DNA from: Rhodoferax sp.
GTDB lineage: Bacteria; Pseudomonadota; Gammaproteobacteria; Burkholderiales; Burkholderiaceae_C
Length of the DNA: 64,000 bases
Reading direction: 5' to 3'
Assembly: GCF_018780565.1 (NCBI RefSeq)
Contig: NZ_JADMJN010000002.1
Span: 124,001-188,000, forward strand
Shown here: piece by piece, positions 8,770 to 18,226 of the stretch
Position numbering within the stretch: the first letter of the stretch is position 1
Layout: every line of letters begins with the position of its first letter
Position numbers and translations under genes: made by a program
Notes under the pieces: model-generated
Seen by the model: the letters and a program-made list of their open reading frames with translations, nothing else
Told to the model about the DNA's origin: nothing
Databases searched by the model: none

Positions 8770-11160
8770 ATGCGCTTTTTGATGCTCGACCTGAAAAACA
8801 GGGCGTTCCCAGTCCGTTTTCCTCGAAGCCCGATCGCACTGGTCACATGGGCTTTGCTGCAGGGCGTGTCTGCTGGCGCGCAGCCGGCGCCAGCGGACGC
8901 CGACGATGCACCCATGCTGCTCAGAAGCAGTCCTTTGTTGCAAGAGGAGATTGCGCCCGCGACGCGCAAGGCACTGCCCACGTTCATTCAGGGCGAGCGC
9001 ACGTTCGGGCGGCCCGATCTGGAAACGGTGGTCGAAGGCAATGCAGTGCTGCGCCGTGGGGACATCGTGATCAAGGCCGATCGACTCGAGTATTACCAGC
9101 CGGACGATCAGGCCAAAGCCCGTGGCAACGTCCATATCAACCGGGCCGGCAATGTGTACGAAGGCCCTTTGCTGGAGCTCAAGCTGGATGCTTTCGAGGG
9201 CTTCTTCAATGAGCCGCGCTATCACTTCATCAAGAACGATTCGCATGGCCAGGCGGATCGGGCCGACTTCATTGATGACAAGCGCATGGTCATCAAGAAC
9301 GCCACGCTGACCACCTGCCGGCGCCTGCCAGGCCCGAGCTGGATGCCGGACTGGATTCTGCGTGCGGCCACCATCACCATGGACAACGAAGAAGATGTCG
9401 GCACCGCCGAAGGCGCGATGTTGAGCTTCAAAGGCGTGCCCATACTGCCGATTCCCTACCTGAGCTTTCCCCTGAGTGACAAGCGCAAGTCGGGCTTCAT
9501 GCCGCCGACCCTCGGACTGGACAACGTGAATGGGGCCGAGATATCAGTGCCGTATTACTGGAACATCGCGCCGAACCGCGATGCCACCATCACCCCGTCG
9601 GTGATGAGCAAGCGCGGCTTGAATCTGGGCAGTGAATTTCGCTACCTCGAAGCGCAATATTCGGGTCAGTTGCGCCTGGATTACATGCCATCGGACAAGC
9701 TGCGCGACAGCGATCGCTGGGGTTTTGCCTATGGGCATCAGGGCACGCTGAAAAACGCCTATACGAACAGCGGCATTGGTTTGAGTTTGAATTTGAACCG
9801 CGTCAGCGATGACAATTACTGGCGCGACTTCACCCGTACGTCCACCACACTGACCCAGCGTCTGCTGGCCAATGACGCGACACTGTCCTGGTCCAATGGC
9901 GACTTCTCAAACAGCGTGCGTACGCTCAAGTGGCAGACCCTGCAGGATGCTGCTGCGCCCATTGTGCCGCCCTATGACCGTTTGCCCCAGCTGACGACAC
10001 GGTATGCCCGCAACAACATCAACGGCTTCGATTACGGAATCGAAGCTGATTACACGCGTTTTCAAGCGGATCGCGTGCGCACGGGGCAAGCCAACGCCGA
10101 ACGCGTTTATTCGCTCCTGCAGGTGAGCCGGCCCATATTGGCTGCTGGCGGATTCCTGACGCCCAAGCTTCAGCTTCACGTCAGCAACTACCAGTTTGAT
10201 GCGCCGCTTTCCAACGGCGCGAACACCGCCAGTCGCGTGGTGCCGACCTTCAGCCTGGACAGTGGCCTGGTGTTTGAGCGTGAAACCAGCTATTTCGGCA
10301 AAGACCTTTTGCAAACACTGGAGCCTCGCGCGTTCTATGTCAAGACACCGTACCGCGAGCAGAATTCGCTGCCCAATTACGACTCAGGAGCGAACGATTT
10401 CAACTTTGCCACCATCTACACGGAAAATGCCTTTGTCGGCAACGATCGCATCTCGGACAGCAACCTGCTGACGCTGGGTGTCACCTCTCGGTTGCTGGAT
10501 CGGGCGACCGGTGCGGAGTCCGCCCGGTTTGGCATTGCACAGCGTCTGCGTTTCACCGACCAGAATGTGACTTTGCCTGGCGGTGTGCCGATTGCCGATC
10601 GGCTCAGCGATGTCCTGGTGGGCGCCTCGGTGAACTGGGATTCGAAATGGGCGTTTGATTCGACCGTGCAGTTCAACCCGAAAACGGAACAGTCGGTTCG
10701 CTCCACCATTGGCGCGCGTTACAGTCCCGGCAATTACCGCACGGTGACGGCCGCTTACCGCTTCCAGCGCGATGTCAGTGAACAGCTGGATGTGGGCTGG
10801 CAATGGCCGCTGAATGACCTGTGGGGCGATCGGGGACGGGATCTGGGCGCGGGGCGCGGCCAGGGCGAAGGACGTTGGTACAGCGTCGGACGACTCAATT
10901 ACAGCTTGAACGAGCGCAAGCTGGTCGATGCCGTGATCGGTTTTGAGTACGATGCGGGTTGCTGGCTGGGCAGGGTGGTGCTGGAGCGGCTGCAGACCAG
11001 TACTTCCTCCGCGACCCAGCGCATCATGTTCCAGCTTGAGTTTGTCGGTTTTTCCCGCCTGGGGGTCAACCCCCTGAAGTCCCTGAAAGACAATGTTCCC
11101 AACTACCAATACCTGCGTGAGCAAACCAGCCCACCCAGTCGTTTCAGCAATTACGATTAA
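8770..11160 (+). CDS. lptD: LPS-assembly outer membrane protein LptD
   Basis: The 796-residue beta-barrel that, with LptE, inserts lipopolysaccharide into the outer leaflet of the outer membrane. An N-terminal signal sequence (hydrophobic stretch about residues 18-38) is followed by the periplasmic OstA/beta-jellyroll domain (VVEGNAVLRRGDIVIKADR, about 80-180) and a long barrel with alternating residues up to the C-terminal aromatic region. Two cysteines sit close to each domain (TTCRRLPGP and YDAGCWLGRV), in keeping with the disulfides that activate LptD. Met5 is an alternative start. It leads the lptD-surA-rsmA cluster; SurA chaperones LptD folding. Confidence 0.96.
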   Translation: MRFLMLDLKNRAFPVRFPRSPIALVTWALLQGVSAGAQPAPADADDAPMLLRSSPLLQEEIAPATRKALPTFIQGERTFGRPDLETVVEGNAVLRRGDIVIKADRLEYYQPDDQAKARGNVHINRAGNVYEGPLLELKLDAFEGFFNEPRYHFIKNDSHGQADRADFIDDKRMVIKNATLTTCRRLPGPSWMPDWILRAATITMDNEEDVGTAEGAMLSFKGVPILPIPYLSFPLSDKRKSGFMPPTLGLDNVNGAEISVPYYWNIAPNRDATITPSVMSKRGLNLGSEFRYLEAQYSGQLRLDYMPSDKLRDSDRWGFAYGHQGTLKNAYTNSGIGLSLNLNRVSDDNYWRDFTRTSTTLTQRLLANDATLSWSNGDFSNSVRTLKWQTLQDAAAPIVPPYDRLPQLTTRYARNNINGFDYGIEADYTRFQADRVRTGQANAERVYSLLQVSRPILAAGGFLTPKLQLHVSNYQFDAPLSNGANTASRVVPTFSLDSGLVFERETSYFGKDLLQTLEPRAFYVKTPYREQNSLPNYDSGANDFNFATIYTENAFVGNDRISDSNLLTLGVTSRLLDRATGAESARFGIAQRLRFTDQNVTLPGGVPIADRLSDVLVGASVNWDSKWAFDSTVQFNPKTEQSVRSTIGARYSPGNYRTVTAAYRFQRDVSEQLDVGWQWPLNDLWGDRGRDLGAGRGQGEGRWYSVGRLNYSLNERKLVDAVIGFEYDAGCWLGRVVLERLQTSTSSATQRIMFQLEFVGFSRLGVNPLKSLKDNVPNYQYLREQTSPPSRFSNYD

Positions 11161-11166
11161 TCCATC

Positions 11167-12540
11167 ATGATCCATCGCCTCGTGGCCCTGTCCCTGGCCA
11201 GCCTAGCCATTTTTGCTGCCCTGAGTTCGCAGGCGCAGGGCTTGCGTCCTGCCGCCGGTTCTGCGGCGATCCCGGCTCCGGCCCGCATGCCTTCGAGTGC
11301 GCCGCTGCAGGCGGACTACATTGTGGCCGTGGTCAACTCTGAACCCATTACCAACAACGAGGTGCGGATGGCGGTGCAGCGCATCAGCCAGCAGTTTGCG
11401 CAACAGCGCAGACCTTTGCCCGATAGCCAGCAGCTCACGCGTCAAGTGCTGGAGCGCCTCATCAATGACAAGGCCCAGTTGCAACTGGCCCGTGAGACCG
11501 GTATTCGCATTGACGATGCGGCTGTTGATCTGGCAGAGCAGAGCGTTGCGCGCCAGAATCAGATGGATGTCGCGCAGCTGCACAAAACGATTGTTGCCGA
11601 CGGTCTGCAGGTCAGTCAGTTCCGCGCCCAGTTGCGGGACCAGCTGACCCTGACGCGTCTGCGTGAGCGTGATGTAGAGGCTCGCGTTCGGGTTTCTGAC
11701 TTGGAGGTCGATCAGTACCTGAGCGAGCAACAGCAAAAGAGCGGCGATCCGGCCGCTCAGGAAATCCACCTGGCCCACATCCTGATCGTGGTGCCGGATG
11801 CGGCTACGCCCGAGCAGGTTGCCGTCTTGCAGACCAAGGCCCAGAAGTTGCTCGAACGGGTTCGCGCGGGTGAGGACTTTGCGACTTTGGCACGCGAACT
11901 CTCCGAGGCTTCGGACCGCGCCAATGGCGGCCAACTCGGATTGCGCTCGACCAATCGATATCCGCCTCTGTTTCTGAGTGCAACCCAAAATCTGAATGTG
12001 GGTGGTGTCTCTGAATTGGTGCGCTCGGGGGCTGGTTTTCACATCCTTAAGGTCCTTGAGCGCAAACAGGCTGGCATGCCGGCCATGACCGTGACGCAGA
12101 GCCGCGCGCGGCATATCCTGTTGCGCCTCAGTCCGCAGCTCACCGAGGTCGCTGCCCGCGACAAGCTCGGTGATCTGAAGAAACGCATCGTCGCTGGGCA
12201 AGCCGATTTTGCGGCCATGGCGCGCGAAATTTCACAGGATGCCAGTGCCGAGCAGGGCGGTGACCTGGGTTGGGCCACTCCGGGCATGTTTGTGCCCGAA
12301 TTCGAAGAGAGCATGAACCGTCTCGCCCCGGGCCAGATCAGTGACCCGCTGGTGTCAAGGTTTGGTGTTCACCTGATTCAGTTGGTGGAGCGCCGCAATG
12401 TGGCAATGAGCCCGCGCGAGCAGCAGGAGACCGTGCGAGCCATGCTGCGCGAGAAGAAATTCGAGGACGCTTTTATCTTGTGGGCGCAGGATGTACGCGG
12501 TCGTGCCTACGTGGAAATACGCGAGCCACCCGCTCCATGA
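11167..12540 (+). CDS. surA: periplasmic peptidyl-prolyl isomerase and chaperone SurA
   Basis: Outer-membrane-protein chaperone of 457 residues. A signal peptide (cleavage near SSQAQG, about residue 25) precedes the SurA N-terminal domain ([30 protein letters not shown]). Two parvulin (PpiC) domains follow, at about 195-295 ([25 protein letters not shown]) and 310-405 ([29 protein letters not shown]). It starts 6 bp after lptD ends and its stop overlaps the rsmA start, so the three genes are surely cotranscribed. pdxA, which lies between surA and rsmA in E. coli, is absent. Confidence 0.97.
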   Translation: MIHRLVALSLASLAIFAALSSQAQGLRPAAGSAAIPAPARMPSSAPLQADYIVAVVNSEPITNNEVRMAVQRISQQFAQQRRPLPDSQQLTRQVLERLINDKAQLQLARETGIRIDDAAVDLAEQSVARQNQMDVAQLHKTIVADGLQVSQFRAQLRDQLTLTRLRERDVEARVRVSDLEVDQYLSEQQQKSGDPAAQEIHLAHILIVVPDAATPEQVAVLQTKAQKLLERVRAGEDFATLARELSEASDRANGGQLGLRSTNRYPPLFLSATQNLNVGGVSELVRSGAGFHILKVLERKQAGMPAMTVTQSRARHILLRLSPQLTEVAARDKLGDLKKRIVAGQADFAAMAREISQDASAEQGGDLGWATPGMFVPEFEESMNRLAPGQISDPLVSRFGVHLIQLVERRNVAMSPREQQETVRAMLREKKFEDAFILWAQDVRGRAYVEIREPPAP

Positions 12541-13346
12541 AACACATTCCGCGCAAGCGCTTCGGGCAACATTTCCTGGCCGACGGCGGCATCATTGACG
12601 CCATCGTCGATGCGATTGCGCCCAAGCCGGGACAGCTGATGGTCGAGATCGGGCCTGGCCTGGCCGCGTTGACGCAGCCTTTGGTCGAGCGTCTGGGTCA
12701 CCTCACGGTGATTGAGCTGGATCGGGACCTGGCAACGCGCCTGCGTGCGCATCCCCAGTTATCGGTCATTGAATCGGATGTGCTGCGGGTCGACTTTGCC
12801 CAGTTGGCGCAATCGATGATGCAAGGGCGTGAGTCCGCGCAAGGGGCCGATGAGCAGTCGCCCAGGTTGCGCGTAGTGGGCAACTTGCCCTACAACATCT
12901 CGACGCCCATCCTGTTCCATTTGCTGGATTGCGTGAAGGTCATTGAAGACCAGCATTTCATGCTGCAAAAGGAAGTGATCGACCGCATGGTGGCGCGTCC
13001 GGCGACCTCGGACTACGGCCGCCTGAGCGTCATGCTTCAGTGGCGCTATGCCATGGAAAACGTGCTGTTTGTGCCACCGGAGAGTTTTGACCCACCGCCG
13101 CGCGTAGACAGCGCCGTGGTGCGTATGGTGCCGCGTCCGAACCCGGTGGATGTGGATGTCAAACTGTTGAGCGAAATTGTGCAGGTGGCTTTCAGCCAGC
13201 GTCGCAAGTTGATACGCCACACCCTTGGCCGCTGGCTGCAGGAGAAAGCCTTTTCTGGCACCTTTGATGTTCAGCGCCGGGCCGAGGAAATCCCGGTCGC
13301 TGAATACCTGGCATTGGCCGAGCAGTTGAAAGCCGCACCGGTCTAG
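12537..13346 (+). CDS. rsmA: 16S rRNA (adenine-1518/1519-N6)-dimethyltransferase RsmA (KsgA)
   Basis: Dimethylates two adjacent adenines in the 3' terminal hairpin of 16S rRNA. The start is the ATG at 12537, which overlaps the surA stop as ATGA; a longer in-frame extension back to 12480 lies within surA and is not credible. The 269-residue protein shows [11 protein letters not shown] at the start, the SAM-binding [14 protein letters not shown], the ELDRDLA acidic site, and the catalytic motif NLPYNIS. It is the last gene of the cluster; a perfect terminator hairpin follows 57 bp after the stop. Confidence 0.97.
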   Translation: MKHIPRKRFGQHFLADGGIIDAIVDAIAPKPGQLMVEIGPGLAALTQPLVERLGHLTVIELDRDLATRLRAHPQLSVIESDVLRVDFAQLAQSMMQGRESAQGADEQSPRLRVVGNLPYNISTPILFHLLDCVKVIEDQHFMLQKEVIDRMVARPATSDYGRLSVMLQWRYAMENVLFVPPESFDPPPRVDSAVVRMVPRPNPVDVDVKLLSEIVQVAFSQRRKLIRHTLGRWLQEKAFSGTFDVQRRAEEIPVAEYLALAEQLKAAPV

Positions 13347-13403
13347 CGTTTGTTCAGGGCAACGCCATGCGGCATTTGTATATCTGCTGAATCGTCAGGC
13401 ATG

Positions 13404-13431
13404 AAAAAACCCACCATATGGTGGGTTTTTT
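13404..13431. terminator. perfect 28-bp palindromic terminator, bidirectional
   Basis: Six A, CCCACC, an ATAT loop, GGTGGG and six T form a perfect inverted repeat: a GC-rich stem with an A tract before and a T tract after. It works as a rho-independent terminator on either strand. It would end lptD-surA-rsmA on the plus strand and could stop leftward transcription from the RNase/inhibitor pair. Confidence 0.93.
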
Positions 13432-13649
13432 GTTGAGTGGCCAATGCGCTCAGGCCGCGTTGAGCCAATATCCCGCATTGAAGGGGCTGCTCATGCGCAA
13501 TGCCAGGGGAGATACATCCAACAGCTTGTCGGTTGGCATTTTTTCGCCTGACTCGGTGTTGAGTTCAATACCGGCCACGGCCTGGCTGGCCATGTCGGTG
13601 CTCTTTGCCTCGTTCGCCCGTTCTGCTTGGCTGGTGTGTGCAGAACGGG

Positions 13650-14093
13650 CTACAGAAAAGAATAGAAGCACCGGAAGGGGATTTTTCGATCCCCCCAGTA
13701 ATCGGCTGCATCGCGGAAGATGTCCAGCAATTGCTCGCGCGCTTCCTTGTCAAACTTGGCGTTGGCAGGGATATGTTCCAGTACCGCAATAAAGCCTGGC
13801 TGAGGGCCGGATTTGTGTACGGGGTCGGTCATGCTGTCATACAGCGCGTCAAAGTTCTTGCCCACATGCACGGCCAACTTGAATTGCTGGCCGATAAGGT
13901 CGAGCACGTCCTGCTTGGTCTGGGCATTGGCCAGGTTGGCGTACAGGAAATGCTGACCCAGGGACTGGGCAGCATCCTGCAACTCCTGTACCCGGAAGGC
14001 ACGGATGGATTGGACGATATTCGGACGCACGCCGCGTAGCGGCACGTCCGTTGCGGCACGCTGAGGTGCTGCAGTTTCTTGACTAAGTGACAT
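13650..14093 (-). CDS. barstar-family ribonuclease inhibitor
   Basis: A 147-residue cytoplasmic protein whose second half matches barstar, the tight inhibitor of barnase-type RNases. The motif KNFDALYDSMTD corresponds to barstar's helix carrying the barnase-contacting Asp35 and Asp39, and FDKEAREQLLDIFRDAADYW matches the later part of the fold. Barstar itself is about 90 residues; the extra 45 N-terminal residues are of unknown role. The ATG at 14093 has an AGGA six bases upstream; the earlier in-frame ATG at 14099 overlaps that site. It follows a secreted RNase gene by 41 bp on the same strand, the expected nuclease-then-immunity order. Confidence 0.88.
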   Translation of the reverse strand: MSLSQETAAPQRAATDVPLRGVRPNIVQSIRAFRVQELQDAAQSLGQHFLYANLANAQTKQDVLDLIGQQFKLAVHVGKNFDALYDSMTDPVHKSGPQPGFIAVLEHIPANAKFDKEAREQLLDIFRDAADYWGDRKIPFRCFYSFL

Positions 14094-14134
14094 ATTCATT
14101 CCTGCTTCACTCTTCAAAATAATAAAAACCAAAA

Positions 14135-14527
14135 TCAGGGCACGATCTTGCTGAAGCTCGCATAGTGATCGGCTGTGTAATAACAGGCGTCGGGTGTTTG
14201 GGGGACTCCCCCGCACACAATGCGCCGGGCTCCCCGGTCGCGCGACCCAGGTGTTTTGACGGTGTACTCACGGTAATAACCGCGCTTATGGATCGGCAGC
14301 AAACGCTCACGATTTCCAAATACAACGCCATCTTTCTCATGTGCAAACGGGCCACCCCGGTGAATCAGCTCATAGGTTTGCACGCCTTGCCTGGGCAATT
14401 CGGACACCGAAATCGTGGCACTGCGGGCTGCAACGACAGGCTCTTTGGCCTGGACCCAACCAGAAACTGAAACTGCTGCAAGCAAAAAGCCAGTAAGCAC
14501 TAACTTTAGGCTTGTCAGACGCGACAT
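14135..14527 (-). CDS. secreted guanyl-specific ribonuclease (RNase Sa/barnase type)
   Basis: A 130-residue extracellular endoribonuclease of the microbial N1/T1/Sa family. A Sec signal peptide (cleavage near VQA/KEP, about residue 30) is followed by a domain that closely follows RNase Sa: GPFAHEKDGVVFGNRE, the catalytic Glu in YYREYTV, the Arg pair in TPGSRDRGARRI and the catalytic His in YYTADHYASF. The expected active-site set (Glu, two Arg, His) is therefore present. The ATG at 14527 has an AAGG site; an upstream GTG at 14548 is less likely. It is paired with the downstream barstar-like inhibitor. It could serve competition or RNA scavenging; the sequence does not decide. Confidence 0.88.
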   Translation of the reverse strand: MSRLTSLKLVLTGFLLAAVSVSGWVQAKEPVVAARSATISVSELPRQGVQTYELIHRGGPFAHEKDGVVFGNRERLLPIHKRGYYREYTVKTPGSRDRGARRIVCGGVPQTPDACYYTADHYASFSKIVP

Positions 14528-14548
14528 GAAAAACACCTTCAATAACAC

Positions 14549-14564
14549 TCCGGGTTAACCCGGA
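14549..14564. promoter_or_regulatory. perfect 16-bp palindrome upstream of the ribonuclease gene
   Basis: TCCGGGTTAACCCGGA lies 21 bp before the RNase start codon, in its 5' leader or promoter. It could be a repressor operator or a small hairpin that hides the ribosome site. The regulator is not known, and there is no T-run to make it a terminator. Confidence 0.45.
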
Positions 14565-14683
14565 AATTTCAAGGTTCGTAGTGTCGCGTATTTAAGAGAA
14601 AAATGCAAGCACATGCTCAAAAAATAGGCAGGATAAAAGGGTCTTTTCCCGTTCTAAGTTGGCGCTAACTTGAGATTTATCAA

Positions 14684-16993
14684 TTATCGGACGGCGTTTG
14701 CGTCCGCCACAGTCAGAGCTGTCATATTGACAATTCGACGCACCGTGGTGCTGGCGGTCAGGATATGCACCGGCTTGGCTGCACCCAGCAGCACGGGCCC
14801 GATGGCAATATTGCCGCCCGCCGCAGTTTTGAGCAGGTTGTAAGCAATATTGGCGGCATCGATGTTGGGCAGCACCAGTAAATTGGCGTCGCCGGACAGG
14901 GTGCTGTTGGGCATCAGGGTGGCGCGGGCCTTGCCGTCCAGCGCCACGTCACCGTGCATTTCGCCGTCAACCTCCAGCCAGGGGGTCTGGCTGCGCAGCA
15001 ACTCCAGGGCCTGGCGCATCTTGATGGCACTGGGCTGGCAGCTGCTGCCAAAGTTGGAATGCGACAGCAGGGCCGCCTTCGGGCGGATGCCGAAACGCAT
15101 CATTTCCTCGGCCGCCATGGTGGTGATTTCGGCGAGCTCTTCAGCCGTGGGGTCGTAGTTGACGTGAGTGTCCACCAGGAATATCTGGCGATCCGGCAGC
15201 ATCAGGCCATTCATGCAGGCATAGGTATTCACGCCTGCGCGTTTGCCAATGACCTGGTCCAGGTATTGCAGGTGCATCGCTGTGCTCCCCCAAGTGCCGC
15301 AAATCAGGCCATCGACGTCGCCCTTGTGCAGCAGCATGCCGCCAATCAGGGTCAGGCGGCGGCGCATCTCGATCTTGGCAACCTGGGCGGTCACGCCTTT
15401 GCGCTCGGTCATGCGGTGGTAGGTTTGCCAGAAATCGCGGTACCGATGGTCTTGCTCGACGTTCACCACGCTGTAGTCAACACCTTGGCGCAAGCGCAGT
15501 CCAAATTTTTCGATGCGCTCGGCAATCACCAGGGGCCGGCCAATCAGGGTCGGCAAGGCCAGGCGTTCGTCCACCACAATCTGCGCGGCGCGCAGCACGC
15601 GCTCCTCTTCGCCCTCGGCGTAGGCCACACGCTTCTTGAGTGCTTTTTTGGCTGCTGTGAAGATCGGCTTCATCACGGTGCCGGAGGCGTAGACAAAGCT
15701 CTGCAACTTCTCGCGGTAGGCGTCCATGTCCTTGATCGGCCGCAACGCTACGCCGCTGTCGGCCGCCGCCTTGGCCACCGCCGGTGCGATCTTCATCATC
15801 AGGCGTGGATCAAAGGGTTTGGGGATCAGGTACTCGGGTCCGAAGGCCAGTTGTTCACCTGCGTAGGCGGCTGCCACCACCTCGCTCTGCTCGGCTTGCG
15901 CCAGCTCTGCAATCGCGTGCACCGCCGCAATTTCCATCTCGACCGTGATGGTGGAGGCACCGGCATCCAGCGCGCCGCGAAAGATGTACGGGAAGCACAG
16001 GACGTTGTTGACCTGGTTGGGGTAGTCAGAGCGGCCGGTGGCCATGATGGCGTCGTCGCGCACCGCCTTGACCTCTTCGGGAAGAATCTCGGGCGTTGGG
16101 TTGGCCAGGGCAAAGATCAGCGGATTGGCCGCCATCTTTTTCACCATTGCCGGCTTGAGCACACCGCCTGCCGAGAGGCCCAGGAACACGTCGGCACCTT
16201 CGATGACGTCGCTCAGTGTGCGGGCGCTTGTCTTCTGGGCAAAGACAATCTTGTCCTCGTCCATCAGTTCGGTGCGGCCTTCATAGACCACGCCGGCCAG
16301 GTCCGTCACAAAGATGTTCTCGCGCGGGATGCCCAGCTTCACCAGCAGGCCCAGGCAGGCCAGCGCCGCTGCGCCGGCGCCCGAGGTCACGAGTTTGATC
16401 TTGGCGGGGTCTTTGCCCACCACCTTCAAGCCGTTCAGAATGGCTGCACCCACGCAGATGGCAGTGCCATGCTGGTCATCGTGGAACACGGGAATTTTCA
16501 TGCGTTCGCGCAGCTTGCGCTCCACATAAAAGCAGTCTGGTGCCTTGATGTCTTCCAGGTTGATGCCGCCAAAGGTTGGCTCCAGCGAGGCGATGATGTC
16601 CACCAGCTTGTCCAGATCGTGTTTTTCGTTGATCTCGATATCAAACACGTCAATGCCGGCAAACTTCTTGAACAGCACGCCCTTGCCTTCCATCACCGGC
16701 TTGGCAGCGAGGGGGCCAATATCGCCCAGGCCCAGCACAGCCGTTCCATTGGTGATAACAGCCACCAGGTTGCCCCGGCTGGTGTACTTGAACGCGTTGT
16801 TGGGGTCTTTGACGATTTCCTCGCAGGGGGCGGCAACCCCGGGCGAGTAGGCCAGCGCCAAGTCATGTTGATTGACCAGTTGTTTGGTGGCCGCAATGGC
16901 AATCTTGCCGGGTGTGGGGAACTCGTGGTACTCGAGCGCGGCGCGGCGCAACTCCGCACGTTTTTCTTCGGCTTTGGCCGTTGATAGGGGCAT
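14684..16993 (-). CDS. maeB: NADP-dependent malic enzyme with C-terminal phosphotransacetylase-like domain (MaeB)
   Basis: Decarboxylates malate to pyruvate with NADP reduction. The 769-residue length is that of the hybrid MaeB type: malic enzyme part about 1-430 ([33 protein letters not shown], the nucleotide fold [24 protein letters not shown]) and a phosphotransacetylase-related part about 440-769 ([26 protein letters not shown]). In MaeB enzymes the second part is usually regulatory, sensing acetyl-CoA, rather than catalytic. It stands alone, with a long 450-bp upstream region. Confidence 0.97.
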   Translation of the reverse strand: MPLSTAKAEEKRAELRRAALEYHEFPTPGKIAIAATKQLVNQHDLALAYSPGVAAPCEEIVKDPNNAFKYTSRGNLVAVITNGTAVLGLGDIGPLAAKPVMEGKGVLFKKFAGIDVFDIEINEKHDLDKLVDIIASLEPTFGGINLEDIKAPDCFYVERKLRERMKIPVFHDDQHGTAICVGAAILNGLKVVGKDPAKIKLVTSGAGAAALACLGLLVKLGIPRENIFVTDLAGVVYEGRTELMDEDKIVFAQKTSARTLSDVIEGADVFLGLSAGGVLKPAMVKKMAANPLIFALANPTPEILPEEVKAVRDDAIMATGRSDYPNQVNNVLCFPYIFRGALDAGASTITVEMEIAAVHAIAELAQAEQSEVVAAAYAGEQLAFGPEYLIPKPFDPRLMMKIAPAVAKAAADSGVALRPIKDMDAYREKLQSFVYASGTVMKPIFTAAKKALKKRVAYAEGEEERVLRAAQIVVDERLALPTLIGRPLVIAERIEKFGLRLRQGVDYSVVNVEQDHRYRDFWQTYHRMTERKGVTAQVAKIEMRRRLTLIGGMLLHKGDVDGLICGTWGSTAMHLQYLDQVIGKRAGVNTYACMNGLMLPDRQIFLVDTHVNYDPTAEELAEITTMAAEEMMRFGIRPKAALLSHSNFGSSCQPSAIKMRQALELLRSQTPWLEVDGEMHGDVALDGKARATLMPNSTLSGDANLLVLPNIDAANIAYNLLKTAAGGNIAIGPVLLGAAKPVHILTASTTVRRIVNMTALTVADANAVR

Positions 16994-17443
16994 GTTTGTC
17001 TCCTGCTGTGATCAGTATGACCGAAAGGCCAGACCGCCAGCGGTTGGGGGAGCGAAATTGTAGACCGTTGCGCCGAATAATCCTAGTCTATGAATTTCAC
17101 TTTTATATTATGAAAAAACGAGCGACTGACTACAGCACCAATTCGCTCTGCTCCGCATGCCGGGCGCAACGGTCTGCCAATCATTGGGACGCCAACACAA
17201 TGGATGCAAACGGGGATATCGTTAGGAGTCGGCGGGATCGCTACCCCCATTCCCAATCCTCGGTCCGGCGGTGTACGTAGGGTGAGCGTCTACGGTACGT
17301 CATAATTATCTGGCTGTGCCGAATATTCTTGGGAAGTGGTGGCTGGCTATCAATCTCATTTGAAATGTCAGAGCACCATGCAACCAAACAATCAAGTGCG
17401 GTTTGTTCGAAACGAAATACATATAAATTCTTGGGAGTGGTCA
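16994..17443. other. 450-bp intergenic region between maeB and an exported-protein pair
   Basis: It holds the divergent promoters of maeB (left) and of the two-gene unit starting at 17444. It also contains an apparent degraded 3' end of a rubredoxin-reductase-like gene (listed separately at 17130-17190). The rest (17190-17440) is AT-richer than its surroundings and shows no gene, tRNA or strong hairpin that I can recognise. Confidence 0.6.
17130..17190 (-). pseudogene. possible remnant of the rubredoxin-reductase 3' end
   Basis: Read on the minus strand this gives ..ARHAEQSELVL then a stop (17130-17132). The intact reductase at 19201-20361 ends ..ARRAEQSK followed by an unusual tail CISSPAF. 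At DNA level 17141-17166 matches 19224-19249 at 23 of 26 positions. The simplest reading is that the normal gene end was displaced about 2 kb by insertion of the two-gene unit between the copies. The match is short, so chance or another repeat is possible. Confidence 0.4.
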
Positions 17444-18226
17444 ATGTTGAAAATATCTTTGAGCCTAATGCTTGTCGCGACGGCGGCTTTTACCAGCGGA
17501 TGTGCTTCCGTAAAGCAGACGCCAGTGGCTCTTTCGAAGGCCGTCGACGGACAAGCAGGTCGAGTTGGAGTTGTAATGACCGCTCTGCCGAAATTGGATA
17601 CTCAATTGCCCGGTGCGGGTTGCCTGTTATGTTTGGCTGTGGCAAGCGTTGCTAACTCAAAGCTCACTGCGCACGCAGTGACGCTTTCGTATGAGGATCT
17701 TCCAAAGTTAAAGGGCGACATGGCCAGTTTGTTGCGAAAAAACGGAGCGAATGTAACTGTAATCGAGGAGCCACTGGACCTTAAAGCAGTTCCGGACTTC
17801 GCGGCCAAAGGACCCAATATTCCAAGCAAGAATTTCTCATCACTGCAACAAAAGTACCACCTTGACAAGTTGCTGGTCATTGACATTACTGCTTTAGGTT
17901 TCACACGGGCATATTCAGGATACCTGCCTACAAGCGATCCCAAAGGGCTGTTTGAGGCAACCGGATATATCGTCAACTTCAAAAGCAATACCTACGATTG
18001 GTATTTGCCGGTGAACATAGTCAAAAGCGCTGACCTGAATTGGGACGAACCCCCGAAATTTCCGGGTTTGACAAACGCCTATTTCCAATCACTTGAACTC
18101 GGTCGTGACGCCCTTTTGCGGTCATTCGTCGAGAGCGCCAAGCCAGTCACTTCACCTCAAGCTAAGGCTACACCAACCGCGTCAGTCAGTGTTAATGTCG
18201 CTCCGGTTCAGACTGCAGTTAAATGA
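17444..18226 (+). CDS. putative lipoprotein of unknown function
   Basis: A 260-residue protein with a lipoprotein signal peptide: hydrophobic residues about 3-18 and lipobox TSGCAS, so Cys20 would be lipidated. A GGGAG ribosome site precedes the ATG at 17444. The body shows no motif I recognise. It has a conserved-looking stretch KYHLDKLLVIDITALGFTRAYSG and a Thr/Ser/Val-rich tail (about 235-260). Base composition is lower in GC than the flanking maeB and reductase genes, and ATA and TTA codons are used. It overlaps the next gene by ATGA. The pair may be an acquired cassette (see findings). No function can be assigned. Confidence 0.72.
   Translation: MLKISLSLMLVATAAFTSGCASVKQTPVALSKAVDGQAGRVGVVMTALPKLDTQLPGAGCLLCLAVASVANSKLTAHAVTLSYEDLPKLKGDMASLLRKNGANVTVIEEPLDLKAVPDFAAKGPNIPSKNFSSLQQKYHLDKLLVIDITALGFTRAYSGYLPTSDPKGLFEATGYIVNFKSNTYDWYLPVNIVKSADLNWDEPPKFPGLTNAYFQSLELGRDALLRSFVESAKPVTSPQAKATPTASVSVNVAPVQTAVK

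Noticed and set aside
13450..13671. Minus-strand ORF of 73 codons (from a GTG) overlapping the end of the barstar-like gene
   Set aside because: No ribosome site, no recognisable domain; the shorter version from the ATG at 13593 is only 47 residues. It may be a fragment but cannot be supported.
14954..16984. Long open frame (676 codons) opposite maeB
   Set aside because: Antisense shadow of a GC-rich gene with strong motifs on the other strand; its product is low-complexity His/Gln/Gly-rich.
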